The position numbers and the translations under genes were made by a program. The notes below the pieces were generated by a model. The model ran no database searches. It was not told where the DNA came from and was given only the letters and a program-made list of their open reading frames with translations. 64,000 nucleotides of DNA from Mastigias papua (lineage: Eukaryota; Cnidaria; Scyphozoa; Rhizostomeae; Mastigiidae), in NCBI GenBank assembly GCA_964019165.1, contig OZ025268.1, forward strand, positions 13,040,359 through 13,104,358, written 5' to 3'. Positions 34,588-48,167 of this stretch are shown here, piece by piece. Every line of letters starts with the position of its first letter. Positions within the stretch are counted from its first letter, which is position 1.

Positions 34588-35365
34588 TGAGAAAAAACTG
34601 TAATATAAAAGAAGTGATTACAAACCATGTTGTGGTAGAATAGCAAGATCCGATTGTGCAGTAAAAAATGGTCATCTTGAATGTTTGAAATATGCTCATG
34701 AAAATAGTGATTACTATAATATATTCTCTAATAATTACTGTAAATTAGCCGCTGAGTATGGTCAATTAAAATGTGTAAAGTTTTTACATGAAAATGGATA
34801 TCCTATTGATAAGGAAACTTCTTATATGGCTGTTGAAAATGGTCATTTAGAACGTTTAATATATGCTCATGAAAATTATTGTCCATGGAATGAAGACACT
34901 TGTGCAATAGCAGTTGCAAATGGTCATTTAGAATGTTTAAAATATATTCACGAAAATGGTTGTCCATGGGATGAATATACCTGTGCTATAGCAGCAGTGA
35001 ATGGTAATTTAGAATGTTTGAAATATGTTCATGAAAATGATTGTCCATGGGATAAATATACTTGTGCAAATGCAGCTTATAATGGGCATTTGGAATGTCT
35101 CAAATATGCTCATGAAAATGGATGTCCATGGGACGAATTAACACCAGTGGAGGCGGTGACAAATGGTCAATTAGAATGTTTAAAATATGCTCATAAGAAT
35201 GGTTGTCCATGGAATGAATGGACATGTTATCAGGCTGCAGTGAATGGCCATTTAGAATGTTTAAAATATGCTCACGAAAATGGTTGCATATGGAATGATA
35301 GTGTTTACGAAGGAGCAGAAAAAACTGGTAATATAGAATGTTTGAAATATTATGTTGAAAATTAA
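34588..35365 (+). pseudogene. Ankyrin-like repeat protein, left end of the Polinton
   Basis: From about 34640 to 35365 the frame encodes repeated ~27-residue units of the type NGHLECLKYAHENGCPWDE, at least eight in a row. This Leu/Cys/Trp-rich ankyrin variant is common in large DNA viruses and some protists and mediates protein binding. A probable start ATG at 34588 is separated by a stop/frame change (TAG at about 34642). The gene lies next to the left TIR; related genes lie next to the right TIR. Partner and role are unknown. Confidence 0.8.
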
Positions 35366-35371
35366 TATAAC

Positions 35372-35385
35372 TATAAATATATAAC
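35372..35385 (+). promoter_or_regulatory. AT-rich start-proximal motif, ATPase gene
   Basis: TATAAATATATAAC ends at the ATG (35386). It belongs to the motif family found before most starts in this element. Confidence 0.45.
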
Positions 35386-36061
35386 ATGAAGATTCCAATG
35401 GCTAATAAATCTGGTTCTGGTTTTATAGAAGATGGAGATTACTTATTACGATGGCCTTTTAATATGGTAATAATAGGCAAAACCGGTTCTGGAAAAGGTA
35501 ATCTATTACTTTACATGATCTTAACAGCAAAATTTTTAAACAAACCAGATATAATTTATTATTACGGTCCAAATCCTTATCAAGATGATATGAAATATTT
35601 AAAAAAAATCACAGATCAGATATCAAGGAAAATCGGTTATGATTGTTTAATACTACAAAGAGATGTGTCAAAAATTCCAGAACCAACAGAATATGGTGAT
35701 AAAAATGTTCAAAAATTAGTAATTTTTGATGATATTATACAAATCGTAAAATTCAAGATACTGTTTTACAATATTACACAAATGGTCGACATCAAAATAT
35801 TTCACCAATTTATTTAACACAAGGTTATATTGATCTGCCAACATTATTACGCCAAAATACAATGTACATGATATTTTATGAACCGGATACAGAATTGTAT
35901 AGAAATTTAATTGAACGAGAGCATAAATTAAAAAAGGTACATTTAATAAGGTGTTAAATATCAATAATGAAAATGATAACAATAAATCGATAAATTATGA
36001 TTTTATTTTCGTTGATAAAGTTAAAAGAAAATATTATAAAAATGTTGATGAAGAAATATAA
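35386..36061 (+). pseudogene. Genome-packaging ATPase (FtsK/HerA, A32-like), frameshifted
   Basis: Residues 29-38 hold a Walker A (IIGKTGSGKG) and residues 111-117 a Walker B (LVIFDDI), as in the A32-like ATPases that pump DNA into capsids. The frame is lost at about 35742. Homologous sequence (NGRHQNISPIYLTQGYIDLP) continues in another frame to about 35957, then in a third to 36061. It starts 20 bases after the ankyrin gene. Both nucleotide-binding motifs are intact; only the frame is broken. Confidence 0.85.
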
Positions 36062-36079
36062 TAATATATATATATATAT

Positions 36080-36228
36080 ATGTCGAATATTTACTGTGTG
36101 AAATGTAAGAAAAAAACCCAACGAAAGATGAAAAAGTGATTACAACAAGGAATAACCGTAATGCGATCACAGGCTTATGTGCTGTATGTAATACAATAAA
36201 CAATATGTTCATTAAAAAACAAATATAG
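36080..36228 (+). pseudogene. Small zinc-ribbon protein, frameshifted
   Basis: Starts MSNIYCVKCKKKTQRK. After a stop at about 36138 the second half (RNAITGLCAVCNTINN) is in another frame. The two CxxC pairs form a zinc ribbon closely related to the N-terminus of the next gene (FCVKCK...CKICG), so the two probably arose by duplication. Similar ribbons occur in several large DNA viruses. Role unknown. Confidence 0.6.
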
Positions 36229-36230
36229 CA

Positions 36231-36239
36231 TAATATATA
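36231..36239 (+). promoter_or_regulatory. Start-proximal motif TAATATATA, PLA2 gene
   Basis: Directly abuts the ATG at 36240, with no spacer. Confidence 0.5.
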
Positions 36240-36752
36240 ATGGAAATATTTTGTGTAAAATGCAAAATGAAGACTGATACATATAATATTGAAAAGACTA
36301 CTACAAAAAATAACAAAATGGCTATTAGAGGAACCTGTAAAATATGTGGTATTCAAAAATATATGTTTATAAGTAAAAATGAAGGAGGTAATTTAGATAC
36401 CCACAAATTAATCGGTAAATTACCAAAGCCATCAAAAAGCTTTGTTGCACCTGGTTATCAATATCTTGGGCCTTACAACCCCTTACACAAACAAGTAGAA
36501 TTTAATGAGAATGGCGAAATTAAAAAGACACATACTATGCCGAAAAGTAAATTGGATGAAATTGCGATGAACCACGATATATGTTACACTATAAATCCCA
36601 AAATTAAAGGTGATTGTGATAGGCAAATGGTAAAATCGATAGATGAGATGCCATATAAAGATACGAATAAAATGGCAATGTTAGCTAGGACAATCATTAA
36701 CAAGAAACAACAGCTTGGTCTCGGAGTCAAAAAAAAAACGACACGAAAATAG
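36240..36752 (+). CDS. Zinc-ribbon plus phospholipase A2-like virion protein
   Basis: A 170-residue open gene. Residues 5-36 hold two CxxC pairs (zinc ribbon). Residues 75-82 YLGPYNPL and 112-116 HDICY reproduce the calcium-loop and His-Asp catalytic motifs of viral PLA2 domains, such as that in parvovirus VP1, with a further Asp near 125. A basic tail (GVKKKTTRK) follows. Such domains are known to help virions leave endosomes. In the calcium loop the usual second Gly is Tyr (GPYN rather than GPGN), so activity is uncertain. It is one of the few unbroken genes here and is followed after 2 bases by the integrase. Confidence 0.8.
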   Translation: MEIFCVKCKMKTDTYNIEKTTTKNNKMAIRGTCKICGIQKYMFISKNEGGNLDTHKLIGKLPKPSKSFVAPGYQYLGPYNPLHKQVEFNENGEIKKTHTMPKSKLDEIAMNHDICYTINPKIKGDCDRQMVKSIDEMPYKDTNKMAMLARTIINKKQQLGLGVKKKTTRK

Positions 36753-36754
36753 AT

Positions 36755-37598
36755 GTGGATGACAGAAAACAATATGCTAGGGAAATGCATAAGCGCGTGA
36801 TAAAGAAATTTCAAAGAAGATACGTTTATTCGCCTGGAATTGACAGCATTTGGACATGTGATTTGATATTGTTACAACGATATCAACGGGTGAATAATTC
36901 GTATAAATATGTTCTTACAACGATGGATTTATTTAGTCGGTTCGCTTGGTTTGCGTGACGAAAACAAAGGACAAGAAAATGATATCTGATGCATTTGAAG
37001 ATATTTTGAAAAAATCCGGACGAAAACCATCAAAACTGTGGAGTGACAACGGAGGAGAATTTGTCAATCGTTATTTTGAGAGAATGTTAAAAACACATAA
37101 TATTGAGCGATATTCGGTAGAGAGTGAACTCAAAGCAATTTCAATAGAGCGTTTTAATAGGACGTTGATGGAAAATATCTCGAAAATGTTCACCGAACGT
37201 GGTAATAAACGGTATATTGATGAAATACAGAATATTGTGAATGAATATAATAATTCATATCATTCTAGTATTAAAATGAGTCCTATAGAGGCGTCTAAAC
37301 CACAACACGAGGGTATTGTTTATTATAATTTATACAATAAAAGACGGCGTGAAATGATGAAACGAAGTAATAAACATAAATTTAAAGTTAATGATATTGT
37401 GAGAATCTCAAAATACAAAAAGCATTTTGAAAAAGGGTATTCAAAAAGATGTACGGATGAACTCTTTATTATATATAAATGTAACCAAACAATTCCAGAA
37501 ACTTATAAAATAAAAACTCTTGAAAAGAAAATGGTTATCATGAGTACATAAAAGGTAATTTTTATGAACAAGAATTACAAAAAACAAAAATGGCTTAA
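36755..37598 (+). pseudogene. Retroviral-type integrase, frameshifted
   Basis: The first segment (36755-36958) has the catalytic Asp in SIWTCDLI. The second (36946-37551) has WSDNGGEF and SIERFNRT, giving the D,D,E triad with 33 residues between the last two, then a basic C-terminal region (VNDIVRISKYKKHFEKGY). A frame break at about 36950 and another near 37530 (the end, FYEQELQKTKMA, lies in a third frame) inactivate it. Polinton integrases insert the element and make the 6-bp duplication seen here. An N-terminal zinc domain is not evident. Confidence 0.9.
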
Positions 37599-37627
37599 AT
37601 AAATTTTTTTATACATGTATATTATAA

Positions 37628-37930
37628 ATGCCAAACAAAAGAATGGAAAAAATTATTCAAACGTATAAGGGTATTTTAATCAATAATTCAAAACAAAAAG
37701 ATAATATTGTTTTTTTTGCATATAGATCTATAAAAAATTATAATAAATCAAATTATAGTAAAAAAGAACAAAAGGTATTAGATGCATTGAATGATTATTA
37801 TGAAAAACCAAGTAGAAAAAAGGAACGTATTGTTAACACATCAATATTAAATTATTATCAATGGTTGGATAATAATGAAGAAGAGCGTGCGCAAGAGCCT
37901 GTCCAAGAGCCAGTACAAGAGCTAGTATAA
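37628..37930 (+). CDS. Small charged protein with QEPV repeats
   Basis: A 100-residue frame after the motif TATATTATAA. A basic N-terminal part (MPNKRMEKIIQTYKGIL), a central KKEQKVLDALNDYY segment, and a C-terminal run of Gln-Glu-Pro-Val repeats that continues past the stop (DPVQKPVREQ). Family not recognised. It may be cut short by the stop at 37928. It lies just upstream of polymerase and could be part of its N-terminal extension. Confidence 0.5.
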   Translation: MPNKRMEKIIQTYKGILINNSKQKDNIVFFAYRSIKNYNKSNYSKKEQKVLDALNDYYEKPSRKKERIVNTSILNYYQWLDNNEEERAQEPVQEPVQELV

Positions 37931-38007
37931 GATCCAGTACAAAAGCCAGTACGAGAACAAATACAAGTGCTAGAAAATTATGATGGAATAACAAAAACAA
38001 AAGTGCA

Positions 38008-41814
<3,807 letters not shown>

Positions 41815-41903
41815 GAATAACTACAACTTCCGTATTTATTTTATTACTTAATTACAACATATGCAATTATATATAAATATAATTACATATTATGCAATTA
41901 TTC

Positions 41904-41917
41904 TAATATAATATATA
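41904..41917 (+). promoter_or_regulatory. Start-proximal motif TAATATAATATATA
   Basis: Directly abuts the ATG at 41918 of the coiled-coil gene. The same 14 bases occur before the penton gene. Confidence 0.55.
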
Positions 41918-43178
41918 ATGGATTTAGATACTTATGAGAATTTAATACACAAGCGTGTTAAAGCACAACAGAATATAATGAATTTAAAAAAAAAGAATAC
42001 AGACTTTCAAAATCAAAAAATTGACCGAGATTTTCATAACCGCGGAATTATTTAAACCAATTACAAAATCGAATGAAAAAATGATTAATAAAATTGAAGA
42101 AAAGAATGATAAAATTAATGATGTTATCAACACATTAACTTATTATAAAAATTATCAAAAACAAGAACAAGAAGAGTTAACATTGCCATTAGATAGAGAT
42201 GAAAAAGTAGATGAAAAACAAGGTTATAACTTTAGCAAACCTTTAGAAGCAATAGAAAAAAGTGTTTTGGATGACCTAAGTGATTCAAAAAAAGTTTTTT
42301 TATATAAAAAGAAAGATGGTAAAGATGTTTATTCTAATGTGACAATTATTGGTGTTAATAATTTAATTAAGGCAGCTGACGATGAATTAAATAATGAATA
42401 CAAATCGCCCGAACTAAAAAGTTTGAGTAATAAACTCGTTGCTTATTATAGACATAATAAAAATAACCAACAAGTTTTAATGTATAGAAATGCTATTGGT
42501 AAGTATCAAAATCTTATTAAGGACATTTTAGCTAGTAGAAAATATATTCCTAAAAATAAGATAAAATTGAAGAAGTTCAAGAATTTAAAGAAGAAGAGGG
42601 TGTTAAAACACGTAACGGATATAAAATTGTAAATTCCAAGTACAATGATAAATTATTCATAAATATGCCAAAATTAATGAATGAAATGAGTTTAGAAGCA
42701 AAAATAGGGAATGGTATTATATATGAAAATAAAGTTGATCGTGATACCATCGATATTTTAACAAAACGTTTTTATCCTAAGAAAAAGATACTCTAAATTA
42801 TCAAAACAAATTTTCAATGATTTAAATGAGCTGTCAGGAATGGTAAAACAACGCAATGGAAAAACAAAACTAATCGGTAAATCAATAATTTTAAATGAAA
42901 AAGACCGTCAAAAAAGAATTAATATCTTAAGAGCTAGTATAATAGCCGGTAATGATAATAAAAAAATGCACCAAGAGTTATCTGAATTAACAAATCAAGA
43001 AATTAATAAAGATAAAAAACCAGAAGATTTATTACAGGATTTACAGTCATTAACCCCAATATTAAAAACATCAATCGCAGATGAAAATGTAAAAAATCGT
43101 GTATATAACATTATAGATTACTTACGCTCTAATCAATTAATTTCACGCAGTCAATATCATAAATATATAAAAAAAATT
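41918..43178 (+). pseudogene. Conserved polinton protein with coiled-coil, frameshifted
   Basis: Begins MDLDTYENLIHKRVKAQQ, a Lys/Glu-rich helical region. Open pieces are 42021-42632 and, after two more frame changes (DILTKRFYPKKKI near 42750), 42840 onward (GKTKLIGKSIILNEKDRQKR, ending SQYHKYIKKIY). A protein of this kind precedes the penton in many Polintons as far as I recall; its function is not established. The stop before the penton has been lost, so the last piece reads into it in frame. Confidence 0.55.
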
Positions 43179-43183
43179 TATTG

Positions 43184-43199
43184 TAATATAATATATAAA
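43184..43199 (+). promoter_or_regulatory. Start-proximal motif, penton gene
   Basis: TAATATAATATATAAA abuts the ATG at 43200, which decides the penton start inside a longer open frame. Confidence 0.6.
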
Positions 43200-43955
43200 A
43201 TGGATAAACCAATTTTTATTGACACAACAAAAACATCAATTGACACATTATGGGGCTATAATAATAACTTCACTATAAATATGTCAGGGGACGGACTGGA
43301 ATTAGATACGGCTTCAGAAAATTACATAGCATTACAGTCATTAACTATGTCATATACATGGAATAATATTGATGTTAATAAATTTAACAATAACACATTA
43401 CGGATCTCTAGTAATACAGGTTCGTCATGGACATCGATAACATTCCCGTATGGGAATTACACATATTCTGATATAAGTCAATATATTTCAAATTATTTAG
43501 AATCTCAAAATATTGACAAAGATGGTATTCAGATTTATTATGTGTCGAGTTTAAAACGGTGTTTTATTGAATTAAAAGAAAATTTCCAAGTAGATTTTAG
43601 AAGCAATTTATCATTTGGTGAATTATTAGGCTTTAATAATTTATTAACAACGAGTTCTTATGGAACATTAGTACCAAATATAACAAATTCTGTTGATAAT
43701 ATTATTATTAGATGTTCGCTAATCAATTCGAGTAATTTTAATGGATACCAGGCAGATTCTGCACTCTATATGTTTGATACATCAAGTTATCGAATTGGTT
43801 ACTCTTTTACTACTAATGAAACAAATTCAATGTATCATAAAATTAATACGAACAATATTAAAAAATTCGCCATTAAAATTCAAGATGGATTGGGTCGATT
43901 TATATATCTAAAAGATACTCAAGTTTCAATGGTTTTATTTATTAGAAGTTTTTAA
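43200..43955 (+). CDS. Penton (minor capsid) protein
   Basis: A 251-residue open gene. YIALQSLTMSYTWNNIDVNK, ITFPYGNYTYSDISQYI, FGELLGFNN, and a C-terminal IKIQDGLGRFIYLKDTQVSM match the single jelly-roll minor capsid proteins of Polintons and adintoviruses, which form the capsid vertices. I place the start at 43200 because a promoter-like motif abuts it and the residues upstream belong to the previous gene. It is intact and is the best-preserved structural gene in the element. Confidence 0.85.
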   Translation: MDKPIFIDTTKTSIDTLWGYNNNFTINMSGDGLELDTASENYIALQSLTMSYTWNNIDVNKFNNNTLRISSNTGSSWTSITFPYGNYTYSDISQYISNYLESQNIDKDGIQIYYVSSLKRCFIELKENFQVDFRSNLSFGELLGFNNLLTTSSYGTLVPNITNSVDNIIIRCSLINSSNFNGYQADSALYMFDTSSYRIGYSFTTNETNSMYHKINTNNIKKFAIKIQDGLGRFIYLKDTQVSMVLFIRSF

Positions 43956-45259
43956 TTATATAGTAATTACTCTCAAGATACAATGGGTGATGGTTTATCA
44001 AATGGCTTTAAATCGATGTTTAATACAGCAGCAAAAAAAATGGCATCATAAAGTAGTAAAACAATAATCAAAAGCGCGGCTGAAACATTTGCTAAATCCA
44101 CCGTTGAACAAATAGCAAAAAAATAGTAGATTAACGCAGCTAGGCCGTTGTCAGCCCAGTTCCCTTCTCTATTTCCCGCCCTTATCCTAGTTCCAATCCC
44201 CTTTCTATCTTCCTTCTATCCATGCTGCATGCGTCTTCCTTCTTGGTTGTAACAACGTTTTTAGATCTATTGCCATCGAAGCTGTTATTGTATGGTAAAG
44301 TAGTAGAAAGTGGTATACATATTGTACTGCAATTGTCTGTGATGATGCAGCATAAATATATGTGATGTTTTCAGCGGTGTATTGTCTTTTTGTCACGGCC
44401 TATCGGTCAGTCAGTGTGTGCCTTCGGCGCCAGTTAGGACATTTGCATTCCTGTAAGAACAGCGCTTCACCCATCCGTCGATCGAGATTAGATGATTCAC
44501 AACCCAGACAATGAATCTGACACTCATCGTGGCTACCCAGTACCGACTGCAAATGATCACTTCTCCATATTCATCTTAACCACTCGCACTATTGGGCCCA
44601 ACGTTCTGCACGGCCTACTTCGCAGAACTGCATTCCTCACAAGATCCAATTTCGTAGCTGCTGCCGCCGTTCCTGCCAATCCACCGAGTATAAATACCCA
44701 CATACCCAAGACCAACTGCATGTCGTTAGCTCAGCCATGTCTGATATTCCATCATTGACTACAAATATTCCTGCATCACGCTTAGTACACATCAAACTTT
44801 ACGGGTGAGTAAATCTACCTGAAGTGTACCCCCCCTCTTTACATTTACCCCGATATGGCACGTTACGTTATCACTATTAGCACAAAATAAACAAGCCACT
44901 ATATGATGATATATTTGCACACACCTAGCAGCGTTGTATACATTAGTGGCATGAGTTTAGATGTCAAGTTAGCTATCAGAGATAGCAGTCCACTCTCCCA
45001 TTGCGTTTTAGATAGTTATCGTTCGATTATTCCTACCTGAAGCTCCTTTTGCTTGGCCGAGAAGAGTTTGTGCTTACCAGCTACAATAGCCTGTTTATAC
45101 TTATTGCTAGATCACTACCTTCGTGTTCAATGTTCTGATATACTACCTTTACAGCTGCCTTATACTCGTTTTTTTTATATACCAGATATAGTTAATATCT
45201 AGATAATATTTATCCTCAGCCATCTTTTTCTAGGATTTTACCCCTTAATATGCAAGTAT

Positions 45260-45660
45260 ACATTTACCTGCTGCGCGATATCACTTAATTTGTTAGTTCA
45301 ATGCTTCTTTAGTTTGTTAGCTAGCATTGTTCTTAGCTATCAGTTTGTAGGACTTGTCCCCTCAATATGCACGTAGAGATAAGGTCTCTGCTTGCTGCGC
45401 GATTTTACTTAATTCTTTCGTTCCATATTTCTTTCGTTTATTAGCTCGTATTGTTTTCAGCAATCACTTTCTAGGATTTTACCCCTCAACATGCATATAG
45501 TGATTGCCTGCTGCGCGATGTCGCTTACTTCGTTAGTTCTATACTTCTTTAGTTTCAGCAATCAGTTTCAAGACTTTATCCCACAATATGCACATATCGA
45601 TTTGCTTGCTGCGCGATGTCGCTTTATTCTTTAGTCCTATGCTTCTTTAGTTTATTACTA
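45260..45660. repeat. ~115-bp tandem units inside element X
   Basis: Four units with the core GCTGCGCGATRTCRCTTWAT followed by TTAGTYCWATRCTTCTTTAG. X copy 1 has fewer units at 20140-20340. Confidence 0.8.
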
Positions 45661-47062
45661 ACACACAATTGTGGTCACATTTAGCTTACATCGTGCCCCC
45701 CCCAGAGGCTTCCCCTCATTCGCACTTACAGCCATTCCTCACATTGTATCAGTTGTGTGTTTGTTGTTATCTCCTTTCTTTCTATACTCCCCCCCTCCCA
45801 GCGTGTTCTGTTATTCGCATGAGCTATCTTCACATAGCCCTAATTTCCCTGGGTCCCAGCACTTATCTAGGGTATTGTCTCATACCCTCCCTATTTCCCG
45901 TCCCACCGCTTACGCACTAGCTGGGCTGCGTCGATAATTCGTTCACTCTTCAGACCTTAGCTCATCATTGTCGGTTTGTACTTGCTATTGTTGCTTTGTA
46001 ATACAACTCACCTTTACGCCTCTAAAGTATCCTTCGCAGGTCTCAGCTGGTAGTATTTTAGGTCATATAGTAGAAATGTACTTGGTTATCTTCCAGTAGT
46101 AATACTCTGTTTCAACTCACTTGTTCCTAGGGTTTTTGCACTAATGAATCACTGTAACACGTAATATTTTGTTTATTTCTTAATTTCATGGGCGCAAACA
46201 AATGGAATTTCGCTTGGTGAGTCACCGGCCTGACTGGCGTCAGTCACACATGCTTGTCATTCAATAGAACTGCATCATGTCAGCAAGTTCTGAATCCATT
46301 GTGAATATTGTGAATCAGAAAACAGTTCTGGTTTACTGCCCAGCAAGACTGGATCGCAGATCGCCTAACCAAGTTCTATGTGCTACTACCTGAAGTCGGG
46401 TATCCAGAAATGATCAATCCTCATGTTTGTTCCCACAATTATCACAGGAGCGATGAGCGTCAGCTAGCCTGCCTCCCATCCCAATATACTGCTCCTTAGT
46501 TAAATCATTGTTCATCAGGACTATTTTACAAGTCAACATCTTCTATCAAAGCTGAGGATTTCGCCTAGCCACTCATTACAACTACTTCTGCGGGGACAGG
46601 ACCACATAGCTGTCATCACTACAGAGGTGCAGCTCGCTGCAGACATTTACCTTCACTACAACAACGGCAAGTCTACTCTAGAAGATCAAAGAGGGTTTAG
46701 TAGCACACCTCAGCAACTGTTGTGAGCCTATGAAGTTAAGACATCCACAGAACAACATCAATGACCAGAGAATCTCCATTACTAACTTTGCGGGGACAGG
46801 ACGGTTTGCGCATGTATACCTGGCAGACTTGTAACGCTTGGAGAAAGCTCTTGAAAGTAGTATGCAAGGTGGCAGAAGCAGACTTTACCTTAAACATTCT
46901 TGTCATTAGCAAGTGACGGTAATTCTAAATTTAGTTATAGTCTTAATGCCTATTGTATTATGGTAGTCCTATAATTGGTAGCACACCCCCCCCCACCCAT
47001 CTGACGGATTACACAGGCTCATATATAGTTCCAACGGAGTACGCAGGCCCATACATAGTTTT

Positions 47063-47810
47063 TTGCAGCTTGGGGCGTATCTTGGCGTATCTTGGCGTAT
47101 CTTGGCGTATCTTGGCGTATATTGGCGTATATTGGCGGTTAGGCCACCAAATGTGGTGGCAGTATGCTACAACTTAGGCACTAATGTACTTAGTATATAT
47201 TCGTTCAGGGGAGAAAGTCACCCCCTGTGTGAACCAGTAGCTATGTTGAAGAGTTCTCATGGTCCCCTAGGCAACCCATGGGGGAAAAAATCACCCCCAT
47301 GTGGACCTGGGACCAAGTATACAGCAAGTGCTGAAGTGTATTAGTAGTGAATATAATACTACTCATTGTAGCACCCGGGCAATCCGCATGGGAGAAAGTC
47401 ACCCCCTGTGTGACCCAGTAGCTATGTTGAAGAGTTCTCATGGTCCCCTAGGCAACCCATGGGGGAAAAAATCACCCCCCATGTGGACCTGGGACCAAGT
47501 ATACAGCAAGTGCTGAAGTGTACTAGTAGTGAATATGATATTACTCATCATAGCACCCGGGCAATCCGCAGGGGAGAAAGTCATACCCTGTGTGGACCTG
47601 GAGAAACCCCCGGGCAACCTGCAGGGGAGAAAGTCACCCCCTGTGTGGACCTGGAGAAACCCCCGGCCAACCCGCAGGGGAGACAGTCACCCCCTGTGTG
47701 GACCTGGGGAAACCTAGTGCATTATAATATTACTCATCGTAGCACCCCAGGCAACCTGCAGGGGAGAAATTCACCCCCTGTGTAGACCTGGGAAAACCTA
47801 GTGCGTTTAA
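47063..47810. repeat. Subterminal minisatellites of element X
   Basis: Six units of CTTGGCGTAT-type (47075-47140) are followed by ~197-bp units and then ~59-bp units, all containing GGGGAGAAAGTCACCCCCTG and GTGTGGACCTGG. The G/C-rich arms can form hairpins. Open frames across this zone (Pro/Gly-rich) are artefacts of the repeats. Confidence 0.85.
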
Positions 47811-48147
47811 TATGATTATGTATCATTCATTCACTATTACATAACAGTTGAGCCAGATACGACCCCAATAGCTGCCAAGTTCGTCTATTTCTTAGTTGTT
47901 ACCACTCTATGCTGTTTGTCGCGCGCATCTAGGCCGCAGATGAGTTAATCGACGTTTACGGAGTAAACAGGTGACTTTGTAGCTAATAAAATATTTAAAA
48001 CAACAGAAGCTCCTGATAAAAATGAAGAAGAAACACCTATAAAAGATTATAAAGGTGTTATTATTGAAAAAGAACTTAAAAATATATAAAAATGATGATA
48101 ATAATGGTGATAATAAGGATTATATAAAAAATAAATTTAATGAATTA

Positions 48148-48167
48148 TTATAATATATTATATAAGA
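48148..48167 (+). promoter_or_regulatory. Palindromic start-proximal motif, major capsid gene
   Basis: TATAATATATTATA is a perfect 14-bp palindrome ending 5 bases before the capsid ATG (48168). It overlaps the end of the upstream gene. Confidence 0.6.

Larger units (their letters stand above)
44130..47978 (+). mobile_element. Element X, copy 2, inserted in a Polinton gene
   Basis: 3.85 kb unrelated to the Polinton and homologous, inverted, to the X-specific blocks of 13350-25925. GTAG flanks it (44126-44129 and 47979-47982), a possible 4-bp target duplication. Ends: GATTAACGCAGCTAGG and, reversed, GATTAACTCATCTGCGG; beyond the right end lies the palindrome GTTTACGGAGTAAAC, also present at X copy 1. 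An internal terminus-like string occurs at about 44800 (GGTGAGTAAATCTACC). It is GC-richer than its host element. No coding frame that I can support. Confidence 0.85.
43983..48153 (+). pseudogene. Small basic virion-type protein, interrupted by element X
   Basis: The left part (43983-44125, MGDGLSNGFKSMFNTAAKKM) has a TAA at about 44049. The right part (47983-48089, then to 48153 in another frame) continues VANKIFKTTEAPDKNEEE. Between them sits X copy 2. Small, Gly/Ala/Lys-rich proteins of this type lie between penton and capsid genes in other Polintons and resemble adenovirus core or membrane proteins in composition. The function assignment is weak. Confidence 0.5.

Noticed and set aside
46953..47785. 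Pro/Gly-rich frames in element X, such as ILAYLGVSWRILAYLGV
   Set aside because: They result from tandem repeats read in several frames at once.
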